57,571 bases of DNA from Grifola frondosa (lineage: Eukaryota; Basidiomycota; Agaricomycetes; Polyporales; Grifolaceae). The position numbers were made by a program, and so were the translations under genes. The notes below the pieces were generated by a model. The model made no database searches. It worked only from the letters and a program-made list of their open reading frames with translations, and was not told the DNA's origin. Below, piece by piece: positions 43,159-54,093 of this stretch (position 1 is the first letter of the stretch; the number at the start of each line of letters is the position of its first letter). Where the stretch lies: contig LUGG01000127.1 in the NCBI GenBank assembly GCA_001683735.1, positions 1 through 57,571 of the forward strand. Reading direction: 5' to 3'.

Positions 43159-43290
43159 ATTTCTGTTGGTAACAGTCAGCCGGTCACCGGCTTTTTCTGT
43201 TACCACAGACGAACCAGCCCGGCCCGGTATTCTCAATTTCTCCGTATTATCAGCCCGGCCGGCATTCTGTAACCACAGTCCGGCCGAGTT
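43159..43290. repeat. Terminal inverted repeat of the right KDZ element, with nested palindrome
   Basis: GGTAACAG (43,168-43,175) pairs with CTGTTACC (43,197-43,204), and GCCGGT (43,179-43,184) pairs with ACCGGC (43,186-43,191). The following 90 bp (CCCGGCCCGGTATTCTC, CAGCCCGGCCGGCATTCTG, ACAGTCCGGCCGAG) match the reverse complement of 2241-2300 in the same order, with small gaps. The outer limit may be a little to the left, near 43,120-43,150. Confidence 0.7.
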
Positions 43291-43579
43291 TCTGAGCACA
43301 TGTCTTGCGGCCAATGAATTGTGCCGTCGGTGAACATCAAATGCGGGAATCACACCCACGTATACCTACCGGCATAGTAAAGCAAATAAAAAGGTTATTG
43401 TTGTCCAGTGACCAGATGAAACGGCAATTCCAATAGGTGCGGCATTTGAGCTCCAAATGCCGCCCCGGTATTATCTCTCGGTATCACATCTGTAATTCAT
43501 ACCACGTCTGGTAACGGCATTTCCAATCTGGGCTTTTCACATTTCCACACAAACTGCCATCGCAAATACCATTATCGGC

Positions 43580-44131
43580 CTGAATGTCACAGATAAACAT
43601 GACATCTATTGAAGACTACTATTACATAATCAGTAAACAGGGGCGTTTCTTGACTATCTCTGCGCGTTGAGTTAACCGCTTGGTGTCCGCATCCAATGCA
43701 CCGTACGGTACCGATGCCAAGATATTGCGGTGTTCTATCGGTTGGGCATATGAAACAACAAACAACAATGTTTAGTTTATGCCATCAGCAGTGTATGTGA
43801 ATGTTTGATAAGAGAAGCACACCTGTTCATGATTATATTATGAGCATAGCAATTGACGACTTTCGATAACGGCATTGTGAATGCGGCCTTTGAGATTTGA
43901 CGTGACCGGTATAATTACCGGAGCAAATAACATTGCCGGTTGGAACATCCCTGAGGTAAACATCAAATGTATTGAACTATTACCGAAGCGGTAAACGTGA
44001 GCTGTCCGACTTTTTGTCCTTAACCGCTCGGTATCGATATTCAATGAACCGTACGGTATGTATGCCGTTATGTTGTGGTGTTCAATCGGTCATTTGAGGA
44101 TTCCAAAATGAAACAACAAACAAACAATATC
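43580..44131. repeat. Subterminal direct repeat, two copies about 350 bp apart
   Basis: Copy 1 (about 43,580-43,770) and copy 2 (about 43,940-44,131) share in order AAACAT..ATTGAA, TTAACCGCT, GGT.TC, CAATG.ACCGTACGGTA, GATGCC/TATGCC, GTGTTC.ATCGGT and ATGAAACAACAAAC. They are diverged but clearly related. Such repeats inside a terminus are often transposase binding sites. No gene is seen at 43,291-44,241. Confidence 0.65.
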
Positions 44132-44241
44132 CATTGATACAACTGCAGCGCGATACATCGGTAATCGTACACCCGCAAAATCCTACATCCCTCAACTACC
44201 TTCAACGAGGGCCACGATTGCCGGTCGGTGACGATCCCGCC

Positions 44242-45052
44242 TCACTGCCGGGATGCTCGACCAATTTGCGCATGAACGCCGTGGGTGTGGAGGGGAGTGC
44301 CGCGGAGGGGGTCGAAGAAAAGGGCGGATGAACCGCCAGAGTGATTGCCGACGGCACTCGGTGTGGTCGGCTGCACGGCACGCGGTGTGCCAGGTGCCAT
44401 GTTGGCGATCAGGCTGGAGGACGGCCCCGGCGTGCCGCTTCGTGATGTCGTAGAATGGCCTTCTTCCTCAAGTTCTCCGACTGGGGAGGACCTGCCCGGC
44501 GAGCCGGGTGGAGTGCGGCGCCCAGGGCGAGGGGTGAACGGCCTTTGCGCGGCGCGGATGCCGGGGAGGGAGTGGACAGGGAATGTGAAGACGTCCGCTA
44601 CGTCCGGTGAAGTCTGCAAATCAATGTTCAAATGGATTTACCGCCGGTAAACGACGACTCACCTGCATGACCCGCGTGAATGCGACCGCGGTCACAAAAG
44701 CAATGTATGTGTCGAACGGCGCGGTAAGGTGCGGCGGAATCTGCCCATCCGCGGTAATGGAGGCGGCGACCTCACGCATTGCCGAGGAGCGCTTGAGCAT
44801 GTCAACCGCGGTGTTCATCACGTCAGACTCCATCTTATTGGCCTTGAGCTGCTCTTCGGCAGTCGGCAGGTCTAGAAACCACTCGGCATATGGACCGTGC
44901 CTAGAAAAACCATTAGCGAACATATTGCCGACGGTACACACTCACGGCATATGCAGGAGGGGCCGCATGCGAAGTGTTGCCAGCGCGGCAAAAATGTGAG
45001 CGTTGACGTGAAAATCGCGGGGGTCACAGTTGAAGTGGGTGGGAGATTCCAT
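44242..45052 (-). CDS. KDZ-associated accessory protein with Thr/Pro-rich tail
   Basis: Three exons are seen. Exon 1 starts at 45052 (MESPTHFNCDPRDFHVNAHI), exon 2 runs HGPYAEWFLDLPTAEEQLK to AVAFTRVMQ, and exon 3 runs TSPDVADVFTFPVHSLP to the stop at 44242. Introns are GTGAGT..TTCTAG and GTGAGT..TTGCAG, both in frame. The N-terminal half is helical. The tail has many SP/TP and PG steps (PFTPRPGRRTPPGSPGRSS). It could be a structural or DNA-linked helper of the transposon; no domain is recognised. The 3' end faces the terminus. Confidence 0.6.
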
Positions 45053-45681
45053 GGTAAAGATGCTGGTTGGATCGATCTGGTGTCAGGTCTATTTAACTGA
45101 AGCGACATAATATTTGGGAGGCATTTTCAAACTGTATAGAATTCTAAGATGAAGAGGTCTCCAGGGTCCGTGTGACCAGGTACAATGGGGCAGATTTGAA
45201 TAGATGAATGCTAATCTGCAGATAATCATATCGGTAATGATACTGGACAATATATCCCTGCCACGTGGTCAGATTTACTGAGATCATACAGGATTGTAAA
45301 AATAGTATCTAAGCGGATTATCGCAACAGGGACGATGGTGCGATATATTAGGTTCATAATGTGTCACACAAGCTTTACCGGCATGCCCGAGAACTGTCAG
45401 CAGAACCAGAAGAAGTCACCGACAGAATATACCGTGAACTAAAGAACCATGTCATTGAATATACCGCACATGTGCGGGACCATCCAAGATTACCGAGGAC
45501 CGTGTGGTTTCCTGGTCATGAGTTGTTATCTGTCTGATATTTGAGAAGACCTCCTCACTTCTCTTCTAAGAAGACAAGAAATTGCAAATTATGGAAGCAT
45601 CCCGAAGCTGTCAAGTGCCGTTCAGTCCATCAACGTACACATGATCCTTGACATTTATATACTACCAGATAGAATCCCCAC
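45053..45681. other. Spacer between accessory gene and transposase
   Basis: Contains the promoter side of the accessory gene and the 3' side of the transposase. Rich in ACCG/CGGT words. No gene seen. Confidence 0.5.
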
Positions 45682-48600
45682 CTAAGAAACCCGCGAGGCA
45701 TTGAGATCACCGAAGGTTGCCGCTGCGGTATCTGCAAACGATTTCCACATTCCTGCTTGTTTTGCCGCATAACACCGATGACCGGCATTCAAAGCTTTAC
45801 CGGCCCTGGTTTTCCATATCTCTTGATATCGTCGGAAATATCGGATGGTCCAATCCATTTCACACCTCACAATAACAAGCTCCTCCCTCCACCGATCGGC
45901 ACGTGCTTTCGCTCGAAGCCAGTTGACGCGGTGAACTGTTTATCGTTAAAAACAATACTGACAAATGCCTGATCACTCACATTCCCTCATCCATGCAACA
46001 CCGTTGCTATCGCCGGCCAAGTCGAGTGTCCAGAACCACGGCAATGGTTTATTCCTCAAGCCCCGGGTGTGTGCCTCAACGAGTGCCGTACCGACTTTCA
46101 AATCCTCCGGTGACAATACTTTGTACCGCGAGAGAATGAGTTGCCGAGCGTCGTGCCGCTCGGCATTCGGTATATCGGGATCAGAAGGATATAATGATAG
46201 AAGGGACCGGCGGGCATGGTGATATATACGGGATTGCACGGTGACCTCATTTTGAACGATGTGAACCTCATCGAATGACCGAAGTTTTGTCCGCTGACTT
46301 GTTGCTTCACGTACACGTGTCCTAAACAAGAATGATTTATATCCCAGCGATAATCGAATCCTGTGAAGGGCATCGTTCATTTGACCCTTTCGAAGTTCGG
46401 TTTCATGATCGGCAACATGTTCCAGATGAAGTCGCCGAGAGGTATTCCACCCGATCATCGATGGCATATGTAACAGCTGTTTCTCCGGCGGCACATCGTC
46501 GCGGAGTTCGACCACTTCATCGATCCCGGTATTGGTACCGTCTTGAATATCGTACCATCCGGCATTCGTGTCCAATATTACCGAATCATCCCCGATATCA
46601 GATTCAGATTCACCGTCGGTGGCGTCCGGTGAACTGACCATGTGCACTGCGGCACGTCTCTGGAAATTATCGATGCGGGTCTGAAGTCTTTGCCGGCGAT
46701 CCAGGATTTGTAATTTCTCAGCAGCCGTCGGATTTCTACCCATATGCCGGATCTCCGCCGCTAGCAATAACCTATGGCAAATCAGATGGAAATCATATAT
46801 TACCGAACGGCAACTTACTGGCTCTCTTGAATCCGTATGCCGGAGGAAAGCCAAGCCACAGTTCCACGAGGAAGACCTTTCATCTCCTCAGTCTTTGCAA
46901 GTTCAAGCTGAATTTCACTTCGCGTCGGTGCTGAGGAAATGTGAATGTATTGCAGTGGCGTTTCAGGTGATGACTGACCTTCTCGCTTCTTGACTTCAAA
47001 AATGTCCATGACTTCAACATCGCGATGCCGTTCGGTCATCGCCCGGTGATACTGTGCAGTCCACTCGGTCACATCATCGGCATCGGCATTTTCGACGGCA
47101 GCGTCGAAACTCTCTCGGTGAAGCTTTTCTCCGGTGACAGCCTTTCGGTATTTCCGAACTAGTGTCGGTACTGATAGATTTTTGAGTGGTGTATGTGGAA
47201 AATATTAGGAGTGAAATTGCTTACTCATCCTAGTAAGCTTCTTCCAGTTGGAGTCATTCATGTGGTCATCTATTACTTCTTTCCTGTGTGCCGTGGACAT
47301 TCCGCGAGTACTACCGGAAATGTGATTTAGCGGAGCCCACAAGGTTTCGATAATTTCACCGTCGATTTGCCCGGCACCTTCGATAAAATTCGGCGAATAT
47401 CTGGCAAAGCATTGGTCTTGATGTCCGTGCACATGGAAAAGGCCGATGCCTTGGAGAATCGTAAGACGAGCGGCATTGTGAGGTATGGGTTCCCGGCGAA
47501 TCGCTCCCTCATCCGTTTGCCATATTGACACATGATGTCATACAACAGTAATAACAGGGTTATACCGCAAAGTGTTGCCAGAGCACCGTTAAAGACGTAG
47601 TCCATGTTTTTTTGCCTGTATCCCGTGAATATCCTGCGGTGTTGACAGGTACCGAGAACACTCACCGTTCACCCTTTTGAAAGTCGACGACAGAATGCGG
47701 AACAAAACAACCATGCCGGGCACAGGCGGCCGCTCCAATACCGGTGGCCTCAAGATTGTGCCGGTTTGCATTAGCTTGATTCACCGCAGCATGATCGTTA
47801 CATGTTGACCGCTAATGACCGAAGATGCAATTACCGGGGTGCTCATAAGAATGCCGAAGATAACTGACCTCTCTGGATTCCTTTGCGACTTTCAAATGGT
47901 TTTTGTAGTCCCGGTCCTGCACCATGAATCCTTCACCATCCCGCAATTTCACATCATCGTCCGGATTCCTCATTTTCATGTGCTCTGCGGTGAAGTTCCC
48001 ATCCATGACAAAACTCCGGGTATATTTCCATCTGTGGTTGTTAGAATTACCACCAGCGATGCAATCTTATAGAACACACACCGGTCAGTTTCATCAGTTT
48101 CCCAGTCCCTCGGTAGATTTACCCCCGGTTGGGGGCATGCGGCACAGAAAAGACCATGACTGCCTGGTCCTTTCACACTCTCTGACTCATGGGCTTCCCC
48201 GCTCCATTTGGCATTTTTCAGCTCTCTCCATTGTCGGCTCACCCTTAACAGCTCACGATACCGATCCTTTGCGGGGAATAAATACATTGCCTTCCGGTAT
48301 ATCATATAACTCACCGGAACAGCATGAGGAAATGCCGGTGATGTCACCCGGCGAAGCTTGTTATAGTAATTCAATGCCGCGGTCTTGCATTCCTTGTTTT
48401 CCAGAAGAAAATCGTCCAGAACCCGGAACGTGAATGCCGTGCGGGGATATTTGGCACTGGCCGGATATAATCCGAGATCGAGTAATTGGATGTCTGGCTG
48501 CACGGCATTTGGACAACCGCACCAGTGTGCCTCAAGGTGGTGGATGCCGTTGATATCCACTACAACCAAAGTCCGGGTGGTTGGGTTGACCGTCGGCATA

Positions 48601-49272
48601 ATATTCGGCATTGTGTCCATGCTGTCTTCACCTTCCCCGGCATCTGAATCTGATTCACCGTCAACGGTACTCTCACTCGGGCAAGCTAAGCCACCGTGAC
48701 CGAGGTACAGCTCCACCCCGGTAGACCGAAGTGAGCCAGGCCGAAAGTATTCGCCGGTCCAAGATTCCACACGGTGAAATGGTAGTCCAGAATGTTTTAC
48801 CCTCGTGCAATCCAGACATGTGACCGGAAATCCAAGGCATTCAAGACATCTCCATGTACCCTCCCTCACTTTGCATCCGGCACATTGAAGTCCACCTTCG
48901 GGATGCTCCAAGTCGACGATGCGGTGCAAGAATTCGGCCTTTCGTGGTAGCCATTCCCGCATGAAGTCATTTTGGCTCTACAATCCTCCGGTAATTACTC
49001 ATATCATTTACCGAAGCTTTTCTCACGGCACTCACTTTTGTCTTTCGTCCCTTTTTCCCGCAGGCTGCATCGAGGTTATCGTTGATATCCCAATATTCTT
49101 CACGTTCTTCAGGTACTTGTTCACTATTACCGCGGTCTCGTACCGGTGCGGCCGTCACCGGGCTTTCTGTGTGGTTTACCTTGATCCGTTTGCCGGAGAT
49201 GTCAGATTCACCGTGTCGTATACCGCTCTTTGATATCACATTCCGCCGGGGAATTATGTTTTTTTTTGACAT
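45682..49272 (-). CDS. KDZ transposase with CxC2-like cysteine cluster (one frame break)
   Basis: The start at 49272 opens a basic, NLS-like N-terminus (MSKKNIIPRRN, then GKKGRKTK). Next comes the CxC2-type cysteine-cluster region: CAGCKVREGTWRCLECLGF, CLDC, then HWCGCPN and PDIQLLDLGLYPASAKYPRT. The RNase-H-fold transposase follows with KDZ hallmarks: FVMDGNFTAEHMKMRNPDDD (first Asp), CNDHAAVNQANANR, GCFVPHSVVDFQKGERQKNMDY, LLLLYDIMCQYGKRMRERF (second Asp), GIGLFHVHGHQDQC, and GAGQIDGEIIETLWAPLN (Glu). The C-terminal helical region ends WREELVIVRCEMDWT and so on, stop 45682. About eight introns fit frame. Near 47,470 the frame shifts by one base between NPYLTMP and RLTILQGIGLF, between the second Asp and the Glu, with no splice explanation. 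The protein is thus either inactive or mis-sequenced here. Confidence 0.88.
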
Positions 49273-49352
49273 GGTGCGGCTGGTTGGTAGGGGTAATTCA
49301 GTGTGGGGATCAGATTTATATACCAATAGACACGTGTTGAATGAATATGTAA

Positions 49353-50784
49353 CTACTCCGTACAATGTATGTAATATTCCATGCTCATCCAATGAGGATA
49401 CTGGACTCCGGCACGACCAAGGACATCAACAGACATGAAGCATGCATAACATAACCTTTCTCCATCCACTGCCTTGACCCCATGACGAACGACCTTACCG
49501 CACAATCCCACCACCGATCCGGGATTATACGTTGCCGAAACTCCCGTCGTCGGCAATTCCAATACCGCATGTTCGTACCGCCCCAAGGTTACGAGAAGGT
49601 CCATCCACGGTGCTCTGCCAGATGTATCGCGGTGAAGCGGTGTTTCCCGGTTAGAGATGACCTGAATTGCGGTAAATGTTGATGCCCATAGGTCAATCGC
49701 CGGCTTTAGACTCGGATCACCGGACATATGCCGCAGGGATCGAATGCCTGCATTGTACAAATCTGGTTGCATAACCCGCAATATGCCGCTGAGAACGGCG
49801 TCAGATTCTCCAGACAACTCCAACCAATGCATGCATTCAGGGTGTTTTTGCAAGGAAGCCGAGGTTTCCGGCATGTATGGTGGGGTCTTAATTTCATAAG
49901 TTCCATATATCTTTTACAATCTTATCAAACTCACCTTATGTCCCATTTGAAACCAGGCTGCGGACATCGTAATAATTCCCGGAGGGAACCAGTGACAATT
50001 CTCGGGTTTCCTATATAAATCCCGGTTCTCTCGCCATGACGTTGCCTTCCCGCCCGGTATCTTTATGACATCTTTCATTTGCCCGATCGAGTTTTCCATG
50101 GCTTTCTGTGATGTTAGGTGAGATCCCAGTAATTAATACCGAAAGTCGTCAATGATACACGCACCTGTCGAATGCCGGATAGAATGCCGGGGAGTATCCA
50201 GCACAATATCCGCAGGTGCTTGTCGACTATCACCGCCGGGCTGCTAACATGAGATGACGGAATGCCGGGAGGAAACCTGGTATTCATTTTGTTCTCCAAC
50301 TTTTCGCTTCGGCCCGTCGGTTTTGTCCCGATTCCATCGGCATATTGATCTGCGTCCCATTCTACCGAGACTTCCCGTAGATTTGTGAGTGCCGTATAGA
50401 ATTGCCGCAGGATTACCGAGACTTACTAGGGTTTTTGTAGGCTTGTACCAGACCATGTGCCAAACCCATGCACTCATATACCATGTCCACACTCAGCATG
50501 ATATTTGGAAGGGGCCTGGACATGGTAATGGGTTTTGTTGGGCTCCTAGTATTCACATGCAATGTATATTTGAACAGCTCTAGAAGATACAGAGACAATG
50601 CCTCTGTATATTCCAGATTGTATGCTTGCAAATACTAAACCAAACAGAGGGTTTGGTTGCTGAACTGTTTATTGTAAAACCTGCTTACCTTTCTATTGGA
50701 ATCCATATTGTCAGAATTGATGAGGGAATCAAGTGAAGCAATTTGAATGCAAGAAGTGACTAAAGCAGGAAGATGAACATGCAT
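49353..50784 (-). CDS. TET/JBP-type 2-oxoglutarate/Fe(II) dioxygenase (5-methylcytosine oxidase family)
   Basis: The catalytic exon reads FTAIQVISNRETPLHRDTSG with the HxD iron site (H-R-D). A core strand (MDLLVTLGRYEHAVLEL) follows, then YNPGSVVGLCGKVVRHGV with the distal iron His, and ERLCYACFMSVDVLG with the Arg expected to hold 2-oxoglutarate. This order fits the fungal TET/JBP family, which oxidises 5-methylcytosine and is known to travel with KDZ transposons. Upstream exons encode KAMENSIGQMKDVIKIPGG, KPENCHWFPPGIITMSAAWF and ISVEWDADQYADGIGTKPTG. The first two exons (50.43-50.78 kb) lie in the CpG-poor block. The start is uncertain: ATG at 50784 or 50820. About 400 residues in six exons. 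All metal ligands are present, so activity is possible. Confidence 0.82.
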
Positions 50785-51345
50785 GATTGATGTTGTGATG
50801 TAGTTAAAAAAACACTGCATGGACAAACATAGATATACTGCTGTACACGAAACTGTGGCTGAATGTAATACCGAAAATGGAGCAACATGGTGGTCATATT
50901 GGTACACTGATGAGTGATGTTTCCCCAGTGTAAATTAACTGTGACATTTTAAAAGTGTTATCAAATTACAGGTTACCTATGTACTACATCACGGCAAGGT
51001 GAATGAATAATGTAGAATATGACAGAGGGAGAAGAATGCTGCAGAAAAGGTGATTCAGAGACATGTGTTGAATGACCTTGATCAAACTTCAAAAGATCTC
51101 GTTGCCATTGGTGGAGATTCGATCAAGGTCGGAATTTAAATTTCACATTCAAATCTCGTATCATGAGTAAGCCAGCAATCCAAACAAAGAATCAACTTTC
51201 CCTCCTTCATCCTTCTACAATGCCCTCCAACATGGTGTTTACTGAGGCTGAGCTTCTGAAGCTGCAAAATGCTGCTGAGGAGCATTTGACAGGATTGAAA
51301 TCTGACAGAAGGACACTTAGGAAAAGACTGGCAGCTGAATTCTGT
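50425..51345. promoter_or_regulatory. CpG-depleted shared promoter and first exons of the TET/JBP and HMG-like genes
   Basis: Between 50,425 and 50,845 I find no CpG, and only about eight up to 51,345, while flanking coding DNA has several per 60 bp. The block covers the first two exons of the minus-strand TET/JBP gene, the spacer between the starts (about 0.4 kb) and the first exon of the plus-strand HMG-like gene. Both edges fall near the first large introns. TpG and CpA are abundant. This suits loss of methylated CpG, or a promoter chosen to lack CpG. Confidence 0.7.
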
Positions 51346-53974
51346 CAATCTCGGGGTGAAAGTGACAAAGGTTTCGAACAAAAAATATTGCAGGTGTGTA
51401 TTGTTCGATTGCTTCGGTAATAGGGTCTCACACCGACATAGGAAATCTGGACATGGTATTCGAAACGGGAGAAAACCCGCCGTCATAAAAAACCGAAACC
51501 TGTGGACGGGCATTACCTGCTCAGAAAGTGGACGGCATATAGAGTGTGGCGAGCGGAACATGCCCGGGAGATTATCGAGAGAGCAAAAGAAATTAGCGGC
51601 GCGGAACCAGGAGCCGATCGCCGATTCATCCAGGCATATCAACCGGCAGCAAGTGAACTTTGGAACAAAATCGGCAAGAAGGAACAAAAGGAATACGAAC
51701 GAACCGCAGATAAGTGGAATGCCACCGGACCGCCGACGACCGTCCAGCAAATGTAAGTGACCGAATATCAGCATTACCGAGGATACTAATGCCGAACAGT
51801 ATCGCCGACGAACAACTTACCGAGATGTGCGCTAAGTTTGCCCGCATGGTAAAACTGCAAACAAATGCCAACGTTTTTATCTTAACGGGACATCAAGATT
51901 CCGGCGGCGATATGGTGGTAATCAGGTATGGTATTTGTTCCTAAATGTCATGACATTAGCTTCATCCCAGCATAGACATGACTTCAACGACCGATACAGT
52001 CAGCTACATCAAAAATTTACCACCGCCTGTCCGAAATGGGCCACTGAGACATATGCCTCCTGGGTAAAATTTACCAGGAAGTGCTTCAGTGAGCAATTAG
52101 TTCCTACGGTTAAAATGGTATTTACCACGGTGAACATAGATACCGACGGTGATAACGAAAGTTCCGACGATGAGGAATACCTGCGGCCATTAACGGTGAA
52201 GCCGAAGCTTTTACCGTATCCTTTCAAACGGGATCATAGCGGCATTCCTGTCATTCCCGCTTCGGTAGAACTGAATCTGCTTGCACTACAAAATTTCATC
52301 CGGACATTCCTCACGATGCATTGGAGTGTGTTCAAATTTCTGTCTTCAATAAGAGGTGCTGACACGTGGCGGTATTTCAGATCTTGCATGCGGCAATATG
52401 ACCGGCCGATTACCTTGGGATCGCCTGAATAAGGAAGGATTCCACCGATATATTGTGCCTGGATCGGTACCGGAAGGAATGGTGTTCTGTGACCCTTCCA
52501 AAATCAAGAAGGAACAAGCCGAACAACTGTTACGATACTGGCAAGACCGACAGAAGAATCCTGATCAAGAGGTTTTCAGGTTCAGTCACGGTATTGTGAA
52601 TGCCGAGCGGTGTGCAGCGATATATGCCGTTGTGGAAGACAGCGATGCCGATGCGGATGATGAGCATTCCCCTAGATATGCCGAGGTATCGAAGAAGTCG
52701 AAGTCGAGGAAGGCAAGAAAGAAAGGTAAAGGAAAAGCCAGGGCAGTTACCGGGACTGACGGTGAGGACGATGGACCGATGGACAATAATTTGGACCGAT
52801 ATGAAGACCGCGGGAATAGGGATCCAAACAACCCCGCGATTCCTGACTGGGACTTGAGAGCGGCAAAAGACCAGCCACCGTCTTGGGCCGGTGATGTGTA
52901 TCGGAAACGTCGGATATTCCTTGCATCTTTGTCACAGGAGGCATTTTACCAGACCTTGATCAAGGTCATCCTGGAAAGACCGGTATGTCATATGTACCGC
53001 ATATATGTACCGTAGCTAATGCCACCCAGGGAATGTTGAACTTGAAACTGCGGGATGCCCCTGGCAATTTCTGGGCCAACTGGAAATATGACCAGTCATG
53101 GCTTCCTGAGGATTTTCATCGGCATTCGAACCGACTGACGCGGGTCATCGAGTTTTGGAAAGAGGAGATTGTCGACTACAGGAGCGGCACAAAGACCGTC
53201 GATGTGGATGAAATCGTTCAAGCGGCATTGGTGTTCGGTCTCATACTACGGGACCTGCACCGCGCACAATTCTCGTTCAGTGATCCCGAAGATGCAGTTG
53301 CCGCACCCATCCCGACATACATCTCCACCTCGCCGCATTCATTCGAGCAGATTACCGAAATCTCAACTCTTTGCGGTGATCTTGTCAGGATTTATGTGGA
53401 ACGTCAAGACCTTGATGAGGCATCGCTCATGCTCCCAATCACAGCCCGGCATGAATCATTACAGATTCCAGCTTCACCCATCCAATCCACATCAAAAAAT
53501 CAATTGATATCCTATGTACATATCCCGGTGTATGTTCCGTCGATATCGACAGGACCTCGGCAAACGAACGGTACCACACCGGTGGCCACGACGAATGCCA
53601 TTGATAACATTGACGATGTACCGCCGGTGATTGGATGGGATGCTGAATTATCACCGCAAGTCACCGCACGTCGAATTACCTCCAATGAGATTACCTTGAA
53701 GGCTCAGGAGATATCGAAGGTGAAAGAGAGGTATCCAGCTTCACAGGGTGCGGAAGACCAGAATACATCTGGAACTCGCAAGCGGAAGAAATCGTCGGAG
53801 CTGGTCACTCCGGCAAAGAGGTCGCGGCGTAGTGAACCCACTGGTGCAGCACCGCGGATAACCCGCAGTGTTGCCCGGCAGAGTCAACCGATGACACGTA
53901 GTATGGCGGCAAAGAGGAATGCCGCGGTGACATCCCGTCAAGGCAATGTACACATGCCGAACAAGCGGAGATAA
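51163..53974 (+). CDS. KDZ-associated protein with HMG-box-like segment and basic C-terminus
   Basis: An in-frame ATG is at 51163, another at 51220 (MPSNMVFTEAELLKLQ). Exon 1 ends at 51393. The next exon holds YLLRKWTAYRVWRAEHAREI and ASELWNKIGKKEQKEYERTA, with the Trp, Lys and Tyr spacing of an HMG box third helix. Later parts are acidic or disordered (DGDNESSDDEEYLRPL), a Lys/Arg run (KKSKSRKARKKGKGKA, nuclear signal-like), a conserved-looking section (NFWANWKYDQSWLPEDF; ALVFGLILRDLHRAQFSF), and a final basic tail (KRKKSSELVTPAKRSRRSE). At least six exons, in frame as far as I can follow. Proteins of this kind are repeatedly found beside KDZ transposases. DNA binding is inferred. Confidence 0.65.
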
Positions 53975-54093
53975 AGGGCTGCGGTGACTGGTATTTGTAA
54001 ACACCGCAGGTTCTTATATAAATGGTGAATGCATATTTGGTATATACAACTTTGAAACGTTTTGAAAGTACACGAGGTAAAGGTAAAGCATAT

